The notes under the pieces were generated by a model, which did not search any database, was not told where the DNA came from, and was given only the letters and a program-made list of their open reading frames with translations. The position numbers and the translations under genes are program-made. A stretch of 64,000 nucleotides of DNA from Paragordius varius (Eukaryota; Nematomorpha), in NCBI GenBank assembly GCA_964247055.1, contig OZ176053.1, forward strand, positions 12,772,001-12,836,000, in the 5' to 3' direction. Of the stretch, positions 1 to 12,290 are shown one piece after another. The stretch's first letter is position 1. Every line of letters begins with the position of its first letter.

Positions 1-36
1 CGATTAAAATATCTGCGTACTTTTTTCATTTTGAGG
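1..36. repeat. Left fragment of palindromic element copy 1
   Basis: This short piece matches the sequence at about 7,284-7,320 inside palindromic element copy 2. The match resumes at 1,467, so positions 37-1,466 are inserted material. The ten bases CATTTTGAGG occur on both sides of that insertion (27-36 and 1,467-1,476), which could be a target duplication or a recombination join. The element continues left, out of the window. Confidence 0.6.
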
Positions 37-340
37 GAGATTTTTCTGAGGTATTAATCCCTAAAATATATACTCTATATTATTCACCTAATAGTACCAT
101 AAAACAGAATGACTTAACATTTTTGAGAGTGGAAAAAGAAAAATATGATAGATTTTAATAATATAATTAATAATTTTGATCTTCATATAATTAATATTTC
201 ATTAAATTAAATGCATTATAAATCTGTTTATGTATTGTAAAATTCTCCTAGATTTACAATTATTTTTTAAATCATTATTGTTCGCCATTATCATAAGATA
301 AATTCAATATATGCAACAAAAACATTATTTTTATATATAA
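37..340. repeat. AT-rich inserted segment next to Helitron copy 1
   Basis: This segment belongs to the insertion that interrupts palindromic element copy 1. Positions about 50-115 resemble, in reverse orientation, the interior of the hAT MITE at about 22,845-22,900 (shared words such as TAATCCCT and ATTATTCACCTAA). It is therefore probably a fragment of that family. No reading frame or gene is visible. Confidence 0.4.
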
Positions 341-1466
341 CTAGCGAAAGTCTCGGGCTGCTAAGCAGACCGAGGAAGTCCTTTGGACTTCCGGGTGGGA
401 GGGGGGCGCTATTTGAAAAAGTATTTCGAAACATTATTTAATAGCTATGATCTTTATAAAATTTTAAAACGGTGCATTCATACTAATGTATTGTTTACTT
501 GGGCCAAACGGTCTCATACCTAGGACGAAAAATAAATTTAAAAAATTATTTTTGTAGACTTTGTTTTTTGAAAAAATTGGCATTTTATGGGGGGCGGGTA
601 AATATAGGGCCTAAATGAAAAAAGCGAGACGACCATGTTCAGCGCAATCGAAAATGAGTAAACAAAAATCACATTTGAAATATGGTTCAACACGTTCTCC
701 GGAAGATTGTCGCAAAGACACGATTTTTGTGGACTTCTGTTTTCAAAAAAAACCGTTTTTTACACGGGGTATGCCCAAACTGGGGGCCTATTTCAAAAAG
801 GGCGAAGATATTGTCGGGGCATTTATTAATGATTATGTTTTTTCGATGTTTGGATTTGAACGGGTCTACCGGTTTTCGGAAACATACAAAGCGGTTTTAA
901 TGAGCTCATATGGCTTCCTAATTTTCTGTAAATTAGCTCCAAAACAAAGCAATTTCTATATAGTGGACCAGTTTTTGGAGGGTACTCCTAACCCAGGGTA
1001 GGTATAAAAAAGCGCTGGTTAACATTTTTGCCCTCATATGGGGATCATGGAATTATCATGGAATTTACTGTTCCTATTAGACTTATAGATTTTCTGAAAT
1101 TTGGCTCCAAAGGCTAGCTGTATCGAGATTCGACGCAGTTTTACGCGGGTAGCCTCTAACCAGGAGCGAAATAAAAAAACGCTTGATTAAAATTTTTGCG
1201 TTTTTACGGAAAATACCTGGAATCATTATTGATTCCATATGCTCTCATTAGTTTTTTGAAAAATTCCTTAAAACTAAAAAATTATTCTTGGTGGCGTATT
1301 TTTCAGGGCGTGAATAAAAATTCTTACGACCTATTGCTTTGTTATGGGATATTTTAACTATTGAACTCATATGGCATGATAGGTTTTCTGAAATTTAGCC
1401 CCAAAACCACCCTATTTCCTTATTATGGGGCAATTTTTAGCGGCTATCTCCTTACCCAGCATTTTG
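341..1466 (-). mobile_element. Non-autonomous Helitron, copy 1 (3' end intact, 5' end missing)
   Basis: On the minus strand the element ends in CTAG followed by a T, with a GC-rich hairpin (stem about 10 bp, loop of three) a few bases before the end. This is the classic Helitron 3' terminus. The body matches the copies at 19,534-20,611 and 47,993-49,097 in reverse orientation, including the G/C-run tract and the conserved block at about 610-880. The 5' part (880-1,466) has diverged, contains short internal repeats and lacks the TCTATATAT start seen in the other two copies. No Rep/helicase coding is present, so it would have needed helper proteins. The open frame at 615-1,001 lies in the shared repeat and is not treated as a gene. 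Confidence 0.75.
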
Positions 1467-3180
1467 CATTTTGAGGATGAAGCATTGAAGAATCTACGCA
1501 TTTTATTGTATTATTAAATATTTACTCCTAGATGTATAAAAATATATTTATTGAAAATAAATATATGATATTTGGAATTTAATATATCGTTTTTTCGATC
1601 TTGCAAGCGTCTAAAAATCATTCATATCCACAAACAAAAACGGAAGCTATAAATATATCCTGATGAATCAAATATATTCTGAGAGAATAGCATATTATGA
1701 ATGTCATGGTGCTTTAGGTTTTAAGTGTAACGAATAATTTAGAGTTATATCCACTTTTTTGGTAATTGTTCCTTATCGAAAAGTTGCAAATTAGGCAAAT
1801 TATATATTTTTTTGGTGGAAGCTAAATGCCCCCCTTTAAAAGTATCATTATATTATCGAAAATTAATATAAAATTTATAATTTAAAGCGTAGGCTCCAAA
1901 AGTTGCATTTGGACTTCCCCAAAATGGGCCAGTTTTTTTAAAAAAGCCGATGCGCGATAACATTTTATATATTAACTAGAACTTGACAATATAATATTAT
2001 TTCATAAATTTTGGCAATTTTTATCTTATTTAATGGTGCTTTATTATATATAAAAAGACCTTTATATATAATTTATGCTTAACAATTCTATCACCTCAAA
2101 ATTTTGAATAGCTTTTGCTTTAAAGGGAAAATATTAAGGGGTCTACAAATTTGTGACTTTTGGAGTCTACGCTTAAAATTGTAAACTAAATTTGGGTTTT
2201 AAATATAGTTCATAATTTAATGATATTTTTAAAGGGAAGCTTTAACTTTCACCAAAAAAATTTATAAATTTGCCTAATTTGCAACTTTTTGATAAGGAAC
2301 AATAACCACGAAATTAAATATAACCTAAATTATTCGTTAGACCTAAAACCAAAATCACCATTCCTAATATGCAATATATTTGATATATTAGGATATTTTT
2401 TATAGCCTCCGATTTTGTGCACTGTGGATTGAAACAATTTTTGGACGCTTGCAAGATCGAAAAAACGATATATTAAATTTCAAATATCATATATTTATTG
2501 TCAATAAATATTATTTTTATACATCTAGGAGTAAATATATTATACCTCAAAATGCAAAAAGTGCGCAGATATTTCAATCGCTATGTGATCAAAATCTAAA
2601 GAATATATTTAATTCATTCGCACACTTTCTAAAAACTTTGGATTTTACATGTGTGAATCCAGATATATTTTTTGAAGCGGTTCAGTTAACTGAGATGTGT
2701 AAGAGATCGATGCAATTTTTAAAACTTATTAATTATTTATATATAGAAATTTTTTGTCCTCCAATTTTAAAAAATTCAAAAACTGGGTAGATTTTTTTAT
2801 TTCAGGAAGTATGCAAATATTTCAATTTTGATAACTCGAAAAAATTTAAAAAATATAGTTGGATAAAATGCTTACCTATTTCTTATAAAAAACTTTTCAT
2901 TTTGCATGCATGTTTTAGTACTTATCTGTTATTTAATAGGGGTTGTTTTTCAATACCTAAAGATTGAAGCAACATTACTCAAACCTATATTCTTAAATAT
3001 ACTTTACTTTATCCTCCACTTTACAGAATTCAAAATTCGCAATTTTTAATGTTATACCCTTTTGAAATATTAATAAGTCTACTAGGAGCTGATGAGTGTA
3101 TGATTTTTATTTGGAAATGTAGGCATAAGGACGTAAGCGTAAGGATTTAAACATATCTCAAAAATAATACCCATATCTAT
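1467..3180. repeat. Large palindromic element, copy 1
   Basis: The sequence folds back on itself around about 2,035. The arm running through the word TTGCAAGCGTCTAAAAA (about 1,600) returns in reverse complement near 2,440. The whole unit, arms included, is repeated in direct orientation at 6,700-8,945 with high identity. An open frame at 2,449-2,790 is conserved only because the DNA repeat is conserved, and it has no codon-like character. The element resembles a long-inverted-repeat (fold-back) transposon with no transposase. Its family is unassigned. Confidence 0.7.
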
Positions 3181-3376
3181 TTATTGAACCAAGGATTTTT
3201 TGGTGAGTTTTTTTAAAAAATGCTACCCTTTTGATTAATTTATATCATATATAACAGAGTCTATTTAACATTACTGGTATATAATGTGTTTACCCTTCAT
3301 AACTTTCATTTTTTTGTAAAAACTTAAATTTAGTATTTAAAGAAATAAAACATTTATGTATAATTACGATTAATTA

Positions 3377-4140
3377 CACTAACAAGAATTTTTTTGCCAT
3401 TCAAGTTTTTTGCATTTTCTGATAATTATCATTTTAACACTAATAGAATTAAAACCTGAATTTAATTTTTACCAAAATTTTATTTATAAATGTTTTGCCT
3501 TGAATATGCAACAGATGCCCATTGGTAATATATCATTCGAAAGAGTAATAAAAACTCTATAAAATGCATACTTTATATTCCATCGTTAATTAATATTTGA
3601 CATAAGAAGCGACAAACTCGCGAAGCAGAGTTTTTTTAATTAATATATTTTTAAAATTAATGGATGAAATAGGTCAAACTTTGTATAAATGGCAATGAAT
3701 GTTTTAAGATAACACAAGCATGTCATTTTAAATAAACTCATTTTATGACACAATTGAACAAAAATATATTCAGTAAAAATGAGTCGAAATCGATTTTTAA
3801 TTAATTAACTAAACAACTTATATTAAAATATATTACCTGGACCCAAGTCAATTAATGAACTATCTAAAATTTAATCAAAATTATTATTAAAATTTACATC
3901 GTGAGATTATTAACACCTTTTAAATTAAAACTTTCCTAAATAATTTTTACCGGATTTATTATATAGTTACACTAAATAATTTTATGTGAAATTAAAACTT
4001 ATAGATTACTGGATTAAACTACAAATATTTAGCAATAAACAATTATAATTGCAAAAAAATTTTATTGAATAAAATTTCTAGTTGCATATCCATTTAGTTA
4101 TTTTTTTTGAAAAAAATTTATATACAAAAAATACCTGGAG
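3377..4140 (+). mobile_element. Family A MITE (Tc1/mariner-like), copy 1
   Basis: Starts as TA followed by CACTAACAAG, matching the start of the complete copy at 55,933-57,045 read on the minus strand. The body shares many words with copies at 10,714 and 63,372, for example AAACTCTATAAAATGCATAC and GCGACAAACTCGCGAAGC. The 3' boundary is unclear because the sequence runs into a palindrome at 4,160. There is no transposase. The Tc1/mariner assignment rests on the TA flanks and inverted ends of the complete copy. Confidence 0.6.
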
Positions 4141-4159
4141 TAAAGATTAATGGTTGGGA

Positions 4160-4955
4160 ATATTTAGAACGTTTTGACTTTTTTGTGTGTTCATGTTATT
4201 ATAAAAATTTAATTAAAAAATGATAGTATATTTGAATTTAGTTTATTATGTGAATTTTTTTGAAAAATTATATATACAAAAAATATCTGGTGTAAATTGG
4301 ATTAGAGGTTGCGATATTCTCTTTTTGGTTTTTTGACATTCTTTATAATAAAAATTTATTAAAGAAAGTTTTGAAAAAATAATTGGTCTTCACCTAAGAA
4401 TTTTTGAAATTTTTAGCGATTTAACATGACATTCGAAATTTTTAAAATTTTAAATATAGAGCCATTTGTTTCATATCATTCGAAAAGCCGTAAAAGCTAT
4501 TCTGTGAAGGGGATTGTGGAGTCTTATGCAGACTGAAACTGTCAAGTAATTGATTTTGTTTCACCTCTGATACTGATACTGAAGAGCGCAAAAAACTGAA
4601 TTTTATGAATGGTAGTTGATTTAAATCAATCTGATGTAAAAGTTATTTGGCTTATTTTAAAATTTTGATAATTTCGAATGTTATGTTAAAACGCTAAAAA
4701 TTTCAGTAAACCCTATTAATAAAAAATTCTCAGGTGAAGACCAATTATTTTTTCAAAACTTTCTTTAATAAATTTTTATTATAACAAGAATGTCAAAAGT
4801 CAAAAAAACAGATATTCGCAACCCCTAATACAATTTACCCCAGGTATTTTTTGTATATAAAATAAACTAAATTCAAATATACTATCATTTTTTAATTAAA
4901 TTTTTATAATAACATGAACACACAAAAAAGTCAAAACGTTCTAAATTTCTGCAGC
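4160..4955. repeat. Imperfect palindrome of about 800 bp
   Basis: The left arm (about 4,160-4,440) returns as reverse complement at about 4,670-4,955. Paired words include TAGAACGTTTTGACTTTTTTG on the left (near 4,165-4,185) and its complement near 4,930-4,950, and TATATACAAAAAATA near 4,268 against its complement near 4,845. The centre near 4,550 is a more G+C-rich unpaired loop. Parts of the arms resemble the 3' portion of the family A copy at 55,933-57,045, so this may be an inverted duplication of the family A tail. Confidence 0.65.
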
Positions 4956-6129
4956 AAAAAATATTTTATGGATCAAATATTCCATATTCGAAGGTATGAT
5001 TAAAATCAAAAATAAATGCGATCAACAGACAAGAAACATTTTTTTTATATTTTTCCATTATTTGTTATAATCGAAAATCGCATTTATGTATACAATTGGG
5101 TCGAAATTTAAATACAACAGAAAAAACGCGCAAAATTTATTTGCTAATATATTCCGTAAGCGTACAATTTTTTAGAGTGTAAACAATTAAAGCTGTAAAT
5201 TACACTTTGTTTTGAAATTGAATCAAATAAACACGTTATTATACGGTTCAAGATAATTTTATACCCTATATTTTTATATTTATAGTTTAACATAAATTTT
5301 GCGTTTCAAAAAATGAATTAAGGCTTATATAAAAAAGATTTTAGCGTATAATTTTTATAATATTCAATATATTTATATTATGGAAAGAAAAAAATCTACC
5401 GACTCAGCTTTTTAGATCAAAAAGCGGAATAAATAGCCAAAATTACATCAAAACATAATTTTGGGCATGATATGTCCGTAAATCAAAAACGAAAAGAATA
5501 ATCTTTCCCGAATGTGTAGTACGATTATTATAATATATGTTGGATGTTTTTTTAACCTAGTTTTGCTTTGGCGCAAATTATTAAAAAAATTTATGTAAGT
5601 CTTGAATCATTTTGTAAGCACGATATATGTAAACTCTAAATAATTATAAATTAGTTAAAACAAAATTTAAAATTTTCACCGCATCAGGTTTTTTTAATTT
5701 AAATTTTATCCCAAAGAACAATTTTATTAATTTTTGAAAATACTTAAGAGACCTTCTGAGATTTTCGCTAACATTTTGTGTTTAGGAATATCCTTATGCT
5801 ATATATTATCGAAATCGACGCATTTTTATCCGTTACATATTCGACTTAATAAAAGACAAGAATGCGATTTTTGATTATAGCATATTAATTTTCTTTTGTT
5901 CTGGTCTATTAACCGCATTAATTTTTTATAATCCTTACCCCGAATTTTTAGCAATCGAATGATATATAATTGATAAATGTAACATTTTTGCTGCGTCACG
6001 TGTTCTACTAACACTCCATGACATTTTCTGTTATTCACTATCATTTTAACAGTTAATTATTATTCCATTTAAGAATTTTTATGATTCCTCTTTATCAAAA
6101 TTTTAATTAAATTTTTTTTTCAAAATATA
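4956..6129. other. AT-rich spacer, no feature recognised
   Basis: About 1.2 kb of AT-rich sequence with stops in all frames. I see no coding exon, no inverted ends and no repeat shared with the rest of the window. Confidence 0.5.
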
Positions 6130-6330
6130 CAACAAGTTTCATTTGTAATATATTGAGTAAAAATCTATATACTATTTTACATCGGTTAATATTGGACATA
6201 GGGAGAAAGCGATAAACGCCCGAAGTGAGAGCATTTTTTTAAATTAATATAATTTTAAAACTAATGGATAAAAATAGCTCAAACTTTGTGTAGATGTCAC
6301 AATAATTGACAAAAAGATAACCTTTTCTGT
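6130..6330 (+). repeat. Diverged family A fragment
   Basis: Resembles the central part of family A: an ATTGGACATAGGGAGAAAGCGATAAACGC-type block (about 6,193-6,221) followed by TTTTAAAACTAATGGAT. It is clearly more diverged than the copies at 3,377 and 10,714. It is closer in detail to the reversed copy at 56,640-56,860, for example in the AAGTGAGAGCA / AAGCGAGAGCA block. This suggests at least two sub-families. Confidence 0.55.
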
Positions 6331-6699
6331 CTTTGCATTTGTATGTTGCGTGTAACTCCAATTTGAAAAATGATATCATAAATATTCTGTGTTTATATTA
6401 CTTGCATTTATAATTATATAGTTATAGAGCGTGTTCATGTTTCTACGCTCAAGAAAACGTGGTAGATGTAAAATAAATTGGTTGGATTCTTAGTGACTAA
6501 GATTGCAAAAGTTGATATCCAACACACCAAACGATACAAGCTGGCTTACTAGACTACCAAATAGCAACGAATCGATCCCGATTAGCTATGAAAACAACAC
6601 AACACCATCGCCAAAGTAACCAGGTATTTTTTATTACAGGCACTAATAAAAGTCGATAAAGTAGGAGTATCTAGGCAAGTATTTTTTATTTAGTTAAAT
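6331..6699. other. Unassigned spacer with a locally G+C-richer stretch
   Basis: Positions about 6,480-6,640 are less AT-rich than their surroundings and may be a fragment of an unrecognised element. I see no long frame, terminal repeat or second copy in the window. Confidence 0.35.
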
Positions 6700-8945
6700 T
6701 AAAATACTAAGACCCATGTTCGGGTAAGTATTACTTACGTCCTTATGCTTAAATCCTTTTGCTTCCATCCTTATGCTTACATTTTTGAATAAAAAGTCTG
6801 CTTCTAATAGACTTATTAAAATTTCAAAGTGGCATAACTTTAAAAATATGCGAATTTTCGAATTCTGTATTGGAGGATAGAAAGTAAAGCATATTTGACA
6901 AATAATATATAGGTTATCTTTTGGCATTAAAAGGGATTTACACAACCCCTGTTAAACTAAAACATGCATGCAAAATCAAAAGTTTTTTTGAAGAAATAGG
7001 TACGCATTTTATCCAACTATATTTTTTAGATTTTTTTTAAATTATCAAAATTGAAATATTTGAATACTTCGTGAAATAAAAAAATCTACCCAGTTTTTGA
7101 ATTTTTTAAATTGGAGGACAGAAAATCTGTATAAAAACAAATAATTTATGATTAGAAATTGCATCAATCTCTTACACATCCTAGTTAACTAAACCGCTTC
7201 AAAAAATACATCTGGATTCACACATGTTAAATTCAAAGTTTTTTAGAAGGTGTGCTAATGATTCAACTATATTTTTGATCTCATATCGATTAAAATATCT
7301 GCGTGCTTTTTTCATTTTGAGGATGACGCATTGAAGAATCTACGCATTTTATTGGATATTATAAAATAGTAATATTAGATGTATAAAAATAATATTTATT
7401 GACAATAAATATATGATATTTGGAATTCAATATATCGTTTTTTCGATCTTGCAAGCGTCTAAAAAATCATTCACCACAATGCACAAAAACGGAGGCTATA
7501 AATATATCCTTATGAATCAAATATATTCTGAGAGAATAGCATATTATGAATATCATGGTGCTTTTGGTTTTAAGTGTAACGAATAATTTAGAGTTATATC
7601 CACTTTTTTGGTAATTGTTCCTTATCGAAAAGTTGCAAATTAGGTAAATTTATAAATTTTTTGGTGGAAGCTAAATGCCTCCCTTTAAAAATATCATTAT
7701 ATTATCGATAACCAAAATGAAACTTTTAATTTTAAGCGTAGGGTTGCATTTGAACTTCTCCAAAATGGGCCAGTTTTTTAAAAAAGCGATGCGTGATAAC
7801 ATTTTTCATATTAAATAGAACTTGACAATAAAATAGATTTTTTTTCTTAAATTTTGGCAATGTTTATCGTAATTTATAGTGCTTTAATATATATAAAAAC
7901 ACCTTTATATATAATTTATGCTTAACAATTCTATCACCTCAAATTTTTGATTAGCTTTTGCTTTAAATTCGGGGAAATATTTAGGGGTCTAAAAATTTGT
8001 GACTTTTGGAGCCTACGCTTAAAATGGTAAACTTCATTTTGGTTTTTAAATATAGTTCATAATTTAATGATATTTTTAAATTTAACTTTCACCAAAAATT
8101 TTTATAAATTTGCCTAATTTGCAACTTTTCGATAAGGAACAATTATCACGAAATTGGATATACCTAAATTTAGACCTAAAACCAAAATCACCATGATATT
8201 CCTAATATGCAATATATTTGATATATTATGATTTTTTTTATAGCATCCAATTTTGTGCACTGTGGATTGAAATAATTTTTGACGCTTGCAAGATCGAAAA
8301 AACGATATATTAAATTTCAAATATCATATATTTATTGTCAATAAATATTATTTTTATACATCTAGGAGTAAATATATTATACAGCAAAATGCAAAAAGTG
8401 CGCAGATATTTCAATCGCTATGTGATCAAAATCTAAAGAATATATTTAAATCATTCGCACACTTTCTAAAAACTTTGGATTTTACATGTGTGAATCCAGA
8501 TATATTTTTTGAAGCGGTTCAGTTAACTGAGATGTGTAAGAGATCGATGCAATTTTTAAAACTTATTAATTATTTATATATAGAAATTTTATGTCCTCCA
8601 ATTTAAAAAAATCAAAAACTGGGTAGATTTTCACGAAGTATGCAAATGTTTCAATTTTGATAATTTAAAAAAATTTAAAAAATATAGTTGGATAAAATGC
8701 GTACCTATTTCTTATAAAAAACTTTTCATTTTGCATGCATGTTTTAGTAATTATCTATTTAATAGGGGTTGTGTAAACCCCTTTCAATGCCTAAAGATTG
8801 AAGCAACATTACTCAAACCTATATTGTTAAAGATACTTTCTATCCTCCACTTTACAGAATTCAAAAATTCGCAATTTTTAAAGTTATACATACCACTTTG
8901 AAATATTTATAAATCTACTAGGAGCTTATGATGAATGTATGATTT
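6700..8945. repeat. Large palindromic element, copy 2
   Basis: This is the more complete copy of the 2.2-kb palindrome, with centre near 7,890 and arms of about 1.1 kb. The outer block near 6,730 (ACTTACGTCCTTATGCTTA) corresponds to the outermost right-arm sequence of copy 1 near 3,130. The arm core near 7,440 returns inverted near 8,280. The right tip is cut by the element at 8,946. The frames at 6,694-6,945, 8,114-8,320 and 8,286-8,606 lie in repeat DNA and are not genes. The strand exchangeability and absence of coding point to a fold-back element. Confidence 0.75.
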
Positions 8946-10680
8946 TGAAAACGTTCGTTTTTTAATATCTCGGCCTGTTGGAGATAGCTCTCTATGAGCC
9001 CTTACTAAAAAGATTATAAAAATATAAATTATTTTTTTCATTCTTCTGTAGTGTTTGATGAAAAGCCATTTAGAGCCAATAAAAATATTGTCATAATAAA
9101 TTTTAAAAATACCTTTATAGTAGTCAATAGTTGAGTATATTAACATTATAAAATCCCATTGGGATAGTTGTTGAATGTCCTACAAGCATAAAAGAGTATA
9201 TATTAGCAATTATTTATAAATAATATAAGCAAATAGAAACATGCATATAAATACAAAGTTAGTGATATGACGATAGTTATAAAAAATACTATACACGATG
9301 ATGGATTCTTAAAAAAAACACAATAAGTTGTAAATGCAATTTGTTTAATTAATGGCTCCAAGGTACAGTTAGTTGATCAAGCTGATTCTTTTTGATATGT
9401 TATGGATCGAAAACCTAACCAAAGAAACCAATCTCTCTCTACAACAGCTAACATCACTCGTTTACAATCGAATAAACTGGAGAAAATATACCTTCGAAGC
9501 AATAAATCGACAACGATCTTTCCTATAATAATAGTAATAATAATATGAGTAATTTATAATGCAAATTAATTTGATTCACAAAAACAACTTTATGGACTTC
9601 TCAGAGAATTATTTATTCCTCGTTAGTTTTTTCCTTATTTGAACTTTTGAATTTTCTGATACTTAGTAGAATTAAATCATTTATTAAATTTTAAAACCTA
9701 ATCCTGTTTATCCTATTCTTTGCAGACATTTAAACTTAATTAAATATCTTATTAAGCAAATGTTAAGCTAATGTGTTTGCCAGTTAATACAGTCACGTAT
9801 AATATTTGAGTTTTAACAAAACTGTGTTTGAGATATTCTTTCTCTATTGTTTGCCTGTATGATTAAAATCAATTGATCTTTATTAACATATATTGTAAAT
9901 AAATAAAATTAATATATTTCCCCCACCCGCAAAGGGGGACTAAAATTTTTATTATAAGAAATAAAAAAGGCCCCTGTTTTGCCTTGGGGCCCCACAGCAC
10001 TGCTGCCCCTAGCTCCTGTTCGTTTCACCACTGTATCTAAATTACATACCCTTTAACCATTTAAATACTGAAATGGCTAACAATGCTTCGCGTTAATAAA
10101 CCAAAACTAATTGGGGAACGAGAAAAAATTTAACAAATATTTCAAAATTGGATGCTCAAAATTTGGAGTTTTTTGTTTTATCAAAGGCCTATTTAGTTAA
10201 AATAAATATCAAAAATAATCGGCTTGATCAACTAACTGTACCTTGAAGCCATTAATTAACCTGGATTTATAAATTATTGAGTTTTCTTAAGAATGATTTA
10301 TAAAATTCAGATAATTACAACATCATCGTGCATAGTATTTTTTTATAACTATCGTCATATCACTAACTTTATATTTATATGAATGTTACTATTATATTAT
10401 TTATTAATAATTGCTAATTTATACTCTTTTATGCTTGTAGGACATTCAAACACTATCCCAATGGGAGTTTATAATGTTAATATACTCAACTATTGACTAC
10501 TATAAAGGTATTTTTAAAATTTATTATGACAATATTTTTATTGGCTCTAAATGGCTTTTCATCAAACACTACAGAAGAATGAAAAAAATATTTTATTTTT
10601 TAATCTTTTTAGCTAAGGGCTAATAGAGAGCTATTTCCAACGGGCCAAGATATTTAAAAAACAAACCTTTTTATTTTTAT
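8946..10680. mobile_element. Long-terminal-inverted-repeat element (~430-bp arms)
   Basis: The left arm (about 8,950-9,390) reappears inverted at about 10,200-10,680. Paired words include GAGATAGCTCTCTATGAGCC on the left against GGCTAATAGAGAGCTATTTC on the right, and AGTTAGTTGATCAAGC near 9,367 against its complement near 10,226. The element interrupts the right tip of palindromic copy 2, and copy 1 continues where this one is broken. No clear target duplication could be read. The interior has no transposase. It contains a fragment (about 9,590-9,880) also found near 26,190-26,400 and a G+C-rich hAT-like end (9,919-10,034). Confidence 0.65.
9919..10034 (-). repeat. Lone G+C-rich hAT-like terminus
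   Basis: Read on the minus strand it begins CAGTGGTGAAACGAAC and is followed by runs such as GGGGCCCC, which stand out sharply in this AT-rich DNA. CAGTGGTG starts are typical of hAT terminal inverted repeats. No matching left terminus or target duplication was found, so this is only a fragment candidate. A small hairpin (CCCCC...GGGGG) lies at its other edge. Confidence 0.35.
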
Positions 10681-10713
10681 AATTTCAACATTATGTATAA
10701 TTACGATTAATTA

Positions 10714-12290
10714 CACTAAACAAGAAATTTCCAGAGTTTTTTGCATGTTCTGATTCATTTTAACAGAATCTGATATAAGAATTAAAACCTGAATTTAATT
10801 TTTATCAATTTTATTTATAAATGTGTTGCCTTAAATATGCAACAGATGCCCATTCGTAGTATATCATTCGAAAGAGTAATAAAAACTCTATAAAATGCAT
10901 ACTAATATTTACATCGTTAGTTAAGATTTGACATTGGAAGCGACAAACTCGCGAAGCAGAGCTTTTTTCTTAATTAATATATTTTTAAAACTAATGGATG
11001 AAATAGGTCCAACTTTGTATAGATGGCAATGAATGTCTTAAAAAGATAACAGAAGCATGTTATAAATAAACTCATTTTATCACATAAGTGAACAAAGATA
11101 TTCAGTGAAAATGAGATATTTATTCAAAACTAATTTTTATTTACTAAAAAACTTATACAGTAGCATATGCAGTAAAAGATTGTTAGTGCGCAATAATCTA
11201 AAAAAACAAAACAGGGGGATATCATGGATAGTGTATACAAAATCAGGGGACAATCTTGGTATATGTAAAAATGCGCATTTGGTTTTTGTGAAATTGCGAT
11301 GAAAAATTGTAAAAATATTAGAGAAACATTATTCCAGATTTCTTATAAAAAAATTTTAATTTTTCATTTAATGGTAGAACATTCGTGATTTGAATTATGG
11401 AACTGTATATAAATACAATTAGAAATTATACAAGATCTTTATTTAAATTATTACTTGCTTTTCTCGATCTATTTAAAACTGCATAAGCGTGAGGTGAAAA
11501 TTTAAAATATTTTTAAAATTTGGGGTTTTTTGTCATCAAAAATAAATCACACAAGTTTACTTCTTAAATGCATTACTTATATTATTTTTTATTAACCTCT
11601 AAACATTATTAACTGCTATAGATTTCTTAATTTTTTTTGTAGTTTTACAACATCTTATCTTCAAGTAACGTTATCTAAATTGAATATATCCTGTAATACA
11701 TTTCTAGAAGTTTGTTGAATATTTGGTATTGTGGCTTCATTTTCCTATGAATAAACATTTAATAAATTTTCAAAAAAAAAACATAAATATTTATCACAAA
11801 AATTTTATTAGTTTTTCAATGCCAATGCCGACCAAATGTTCTCAATTTTCATATTTTGATTATCATTCAGTCTTATTTATAAACATATCCATAATATGCC
11901 CCTATTTTGTGTTTTTTAGAATATTTTGCACTAACAATCTTTTGGTGCATACGCTACTGTATTAAAATATTTTAACTCCACCCAAGTCAATGAATGAACT
12001 ATCTAAAAATATAATCAAAATTATTATTAAAATTTACATCGTGAGATTATTAACACCTTTTAAATTAAAACTTTCCTAGATTTCTTATTTATTAAATTCT
12101 CAATACCGGGTTTATTATATAGTTACACTAACTAAATTTTGAAATCAAAAATTTTAGGTTACTGGATTAAACGACAAATATTTAGCAATAAACAATTATA
12201 ATTGCAAAAAAAGTTTTATTGAATAAAATTTATGTGATTTTTTTTATAAAAATTTATATACAAAAAATGCCAGTAGTAAAGATTAATGGC
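10714..12290 (+). mobile_element. Family A MITE, copy 2 (interrupted)
   Basis: Begins TA then CACTAAACAAG and follows copy 1 (3,377-4,140) closely up to 11,157. It resumes at 11,960 and continues to about 12,290, where the shared word AGTAAAGATTAATGG marks the end of the match. The 802 bp in between are an inserted TA-flanked MITE. As with copy 1 it lies directly to the right of a palindromic element, so the palindrome plus family A block is a duplicated segment. Confidence 0.65.
11158..11959. mobile_element. Tc1/mariner-like MITE, TA target duplication
   Basis: The ends are inverted repeats starting CAGTAGCATATGCA (left) and CAGTAGCGTATGCA (right, reverse complement). They stay similar for about 85 bases, including the shared block AAAAGATTGTTAGTGC. 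The element is flanked by TA on both sides (11,156-11,157 and 11,960-11,961). The homologous family A copy at about 3,820-3,830 is an empty site that reads straight through with a single TA. The 802-bp length and absence of a transposase make it non-autonomous. Frames at 11,105-11,302 and 11,723-11,965 overlap it and are not genes. Confidence 0.8.

Noticed and set aside
615-1001. 128-codon open frame with an overlapping second frame at 682-900
   Set aside because: Lies in the shared Helitron body. The corresponding frames in the other two copies are not maintained, and both phases are equally open.
2449-2790. 113-codon open frame, also present at 8,286-8,606
   Set aside because: Conserved only because the whole palindromic DNA repeat is conserved. 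Composition is AT-driven, the other arm is the same DNA inverted, and no domain is visible.
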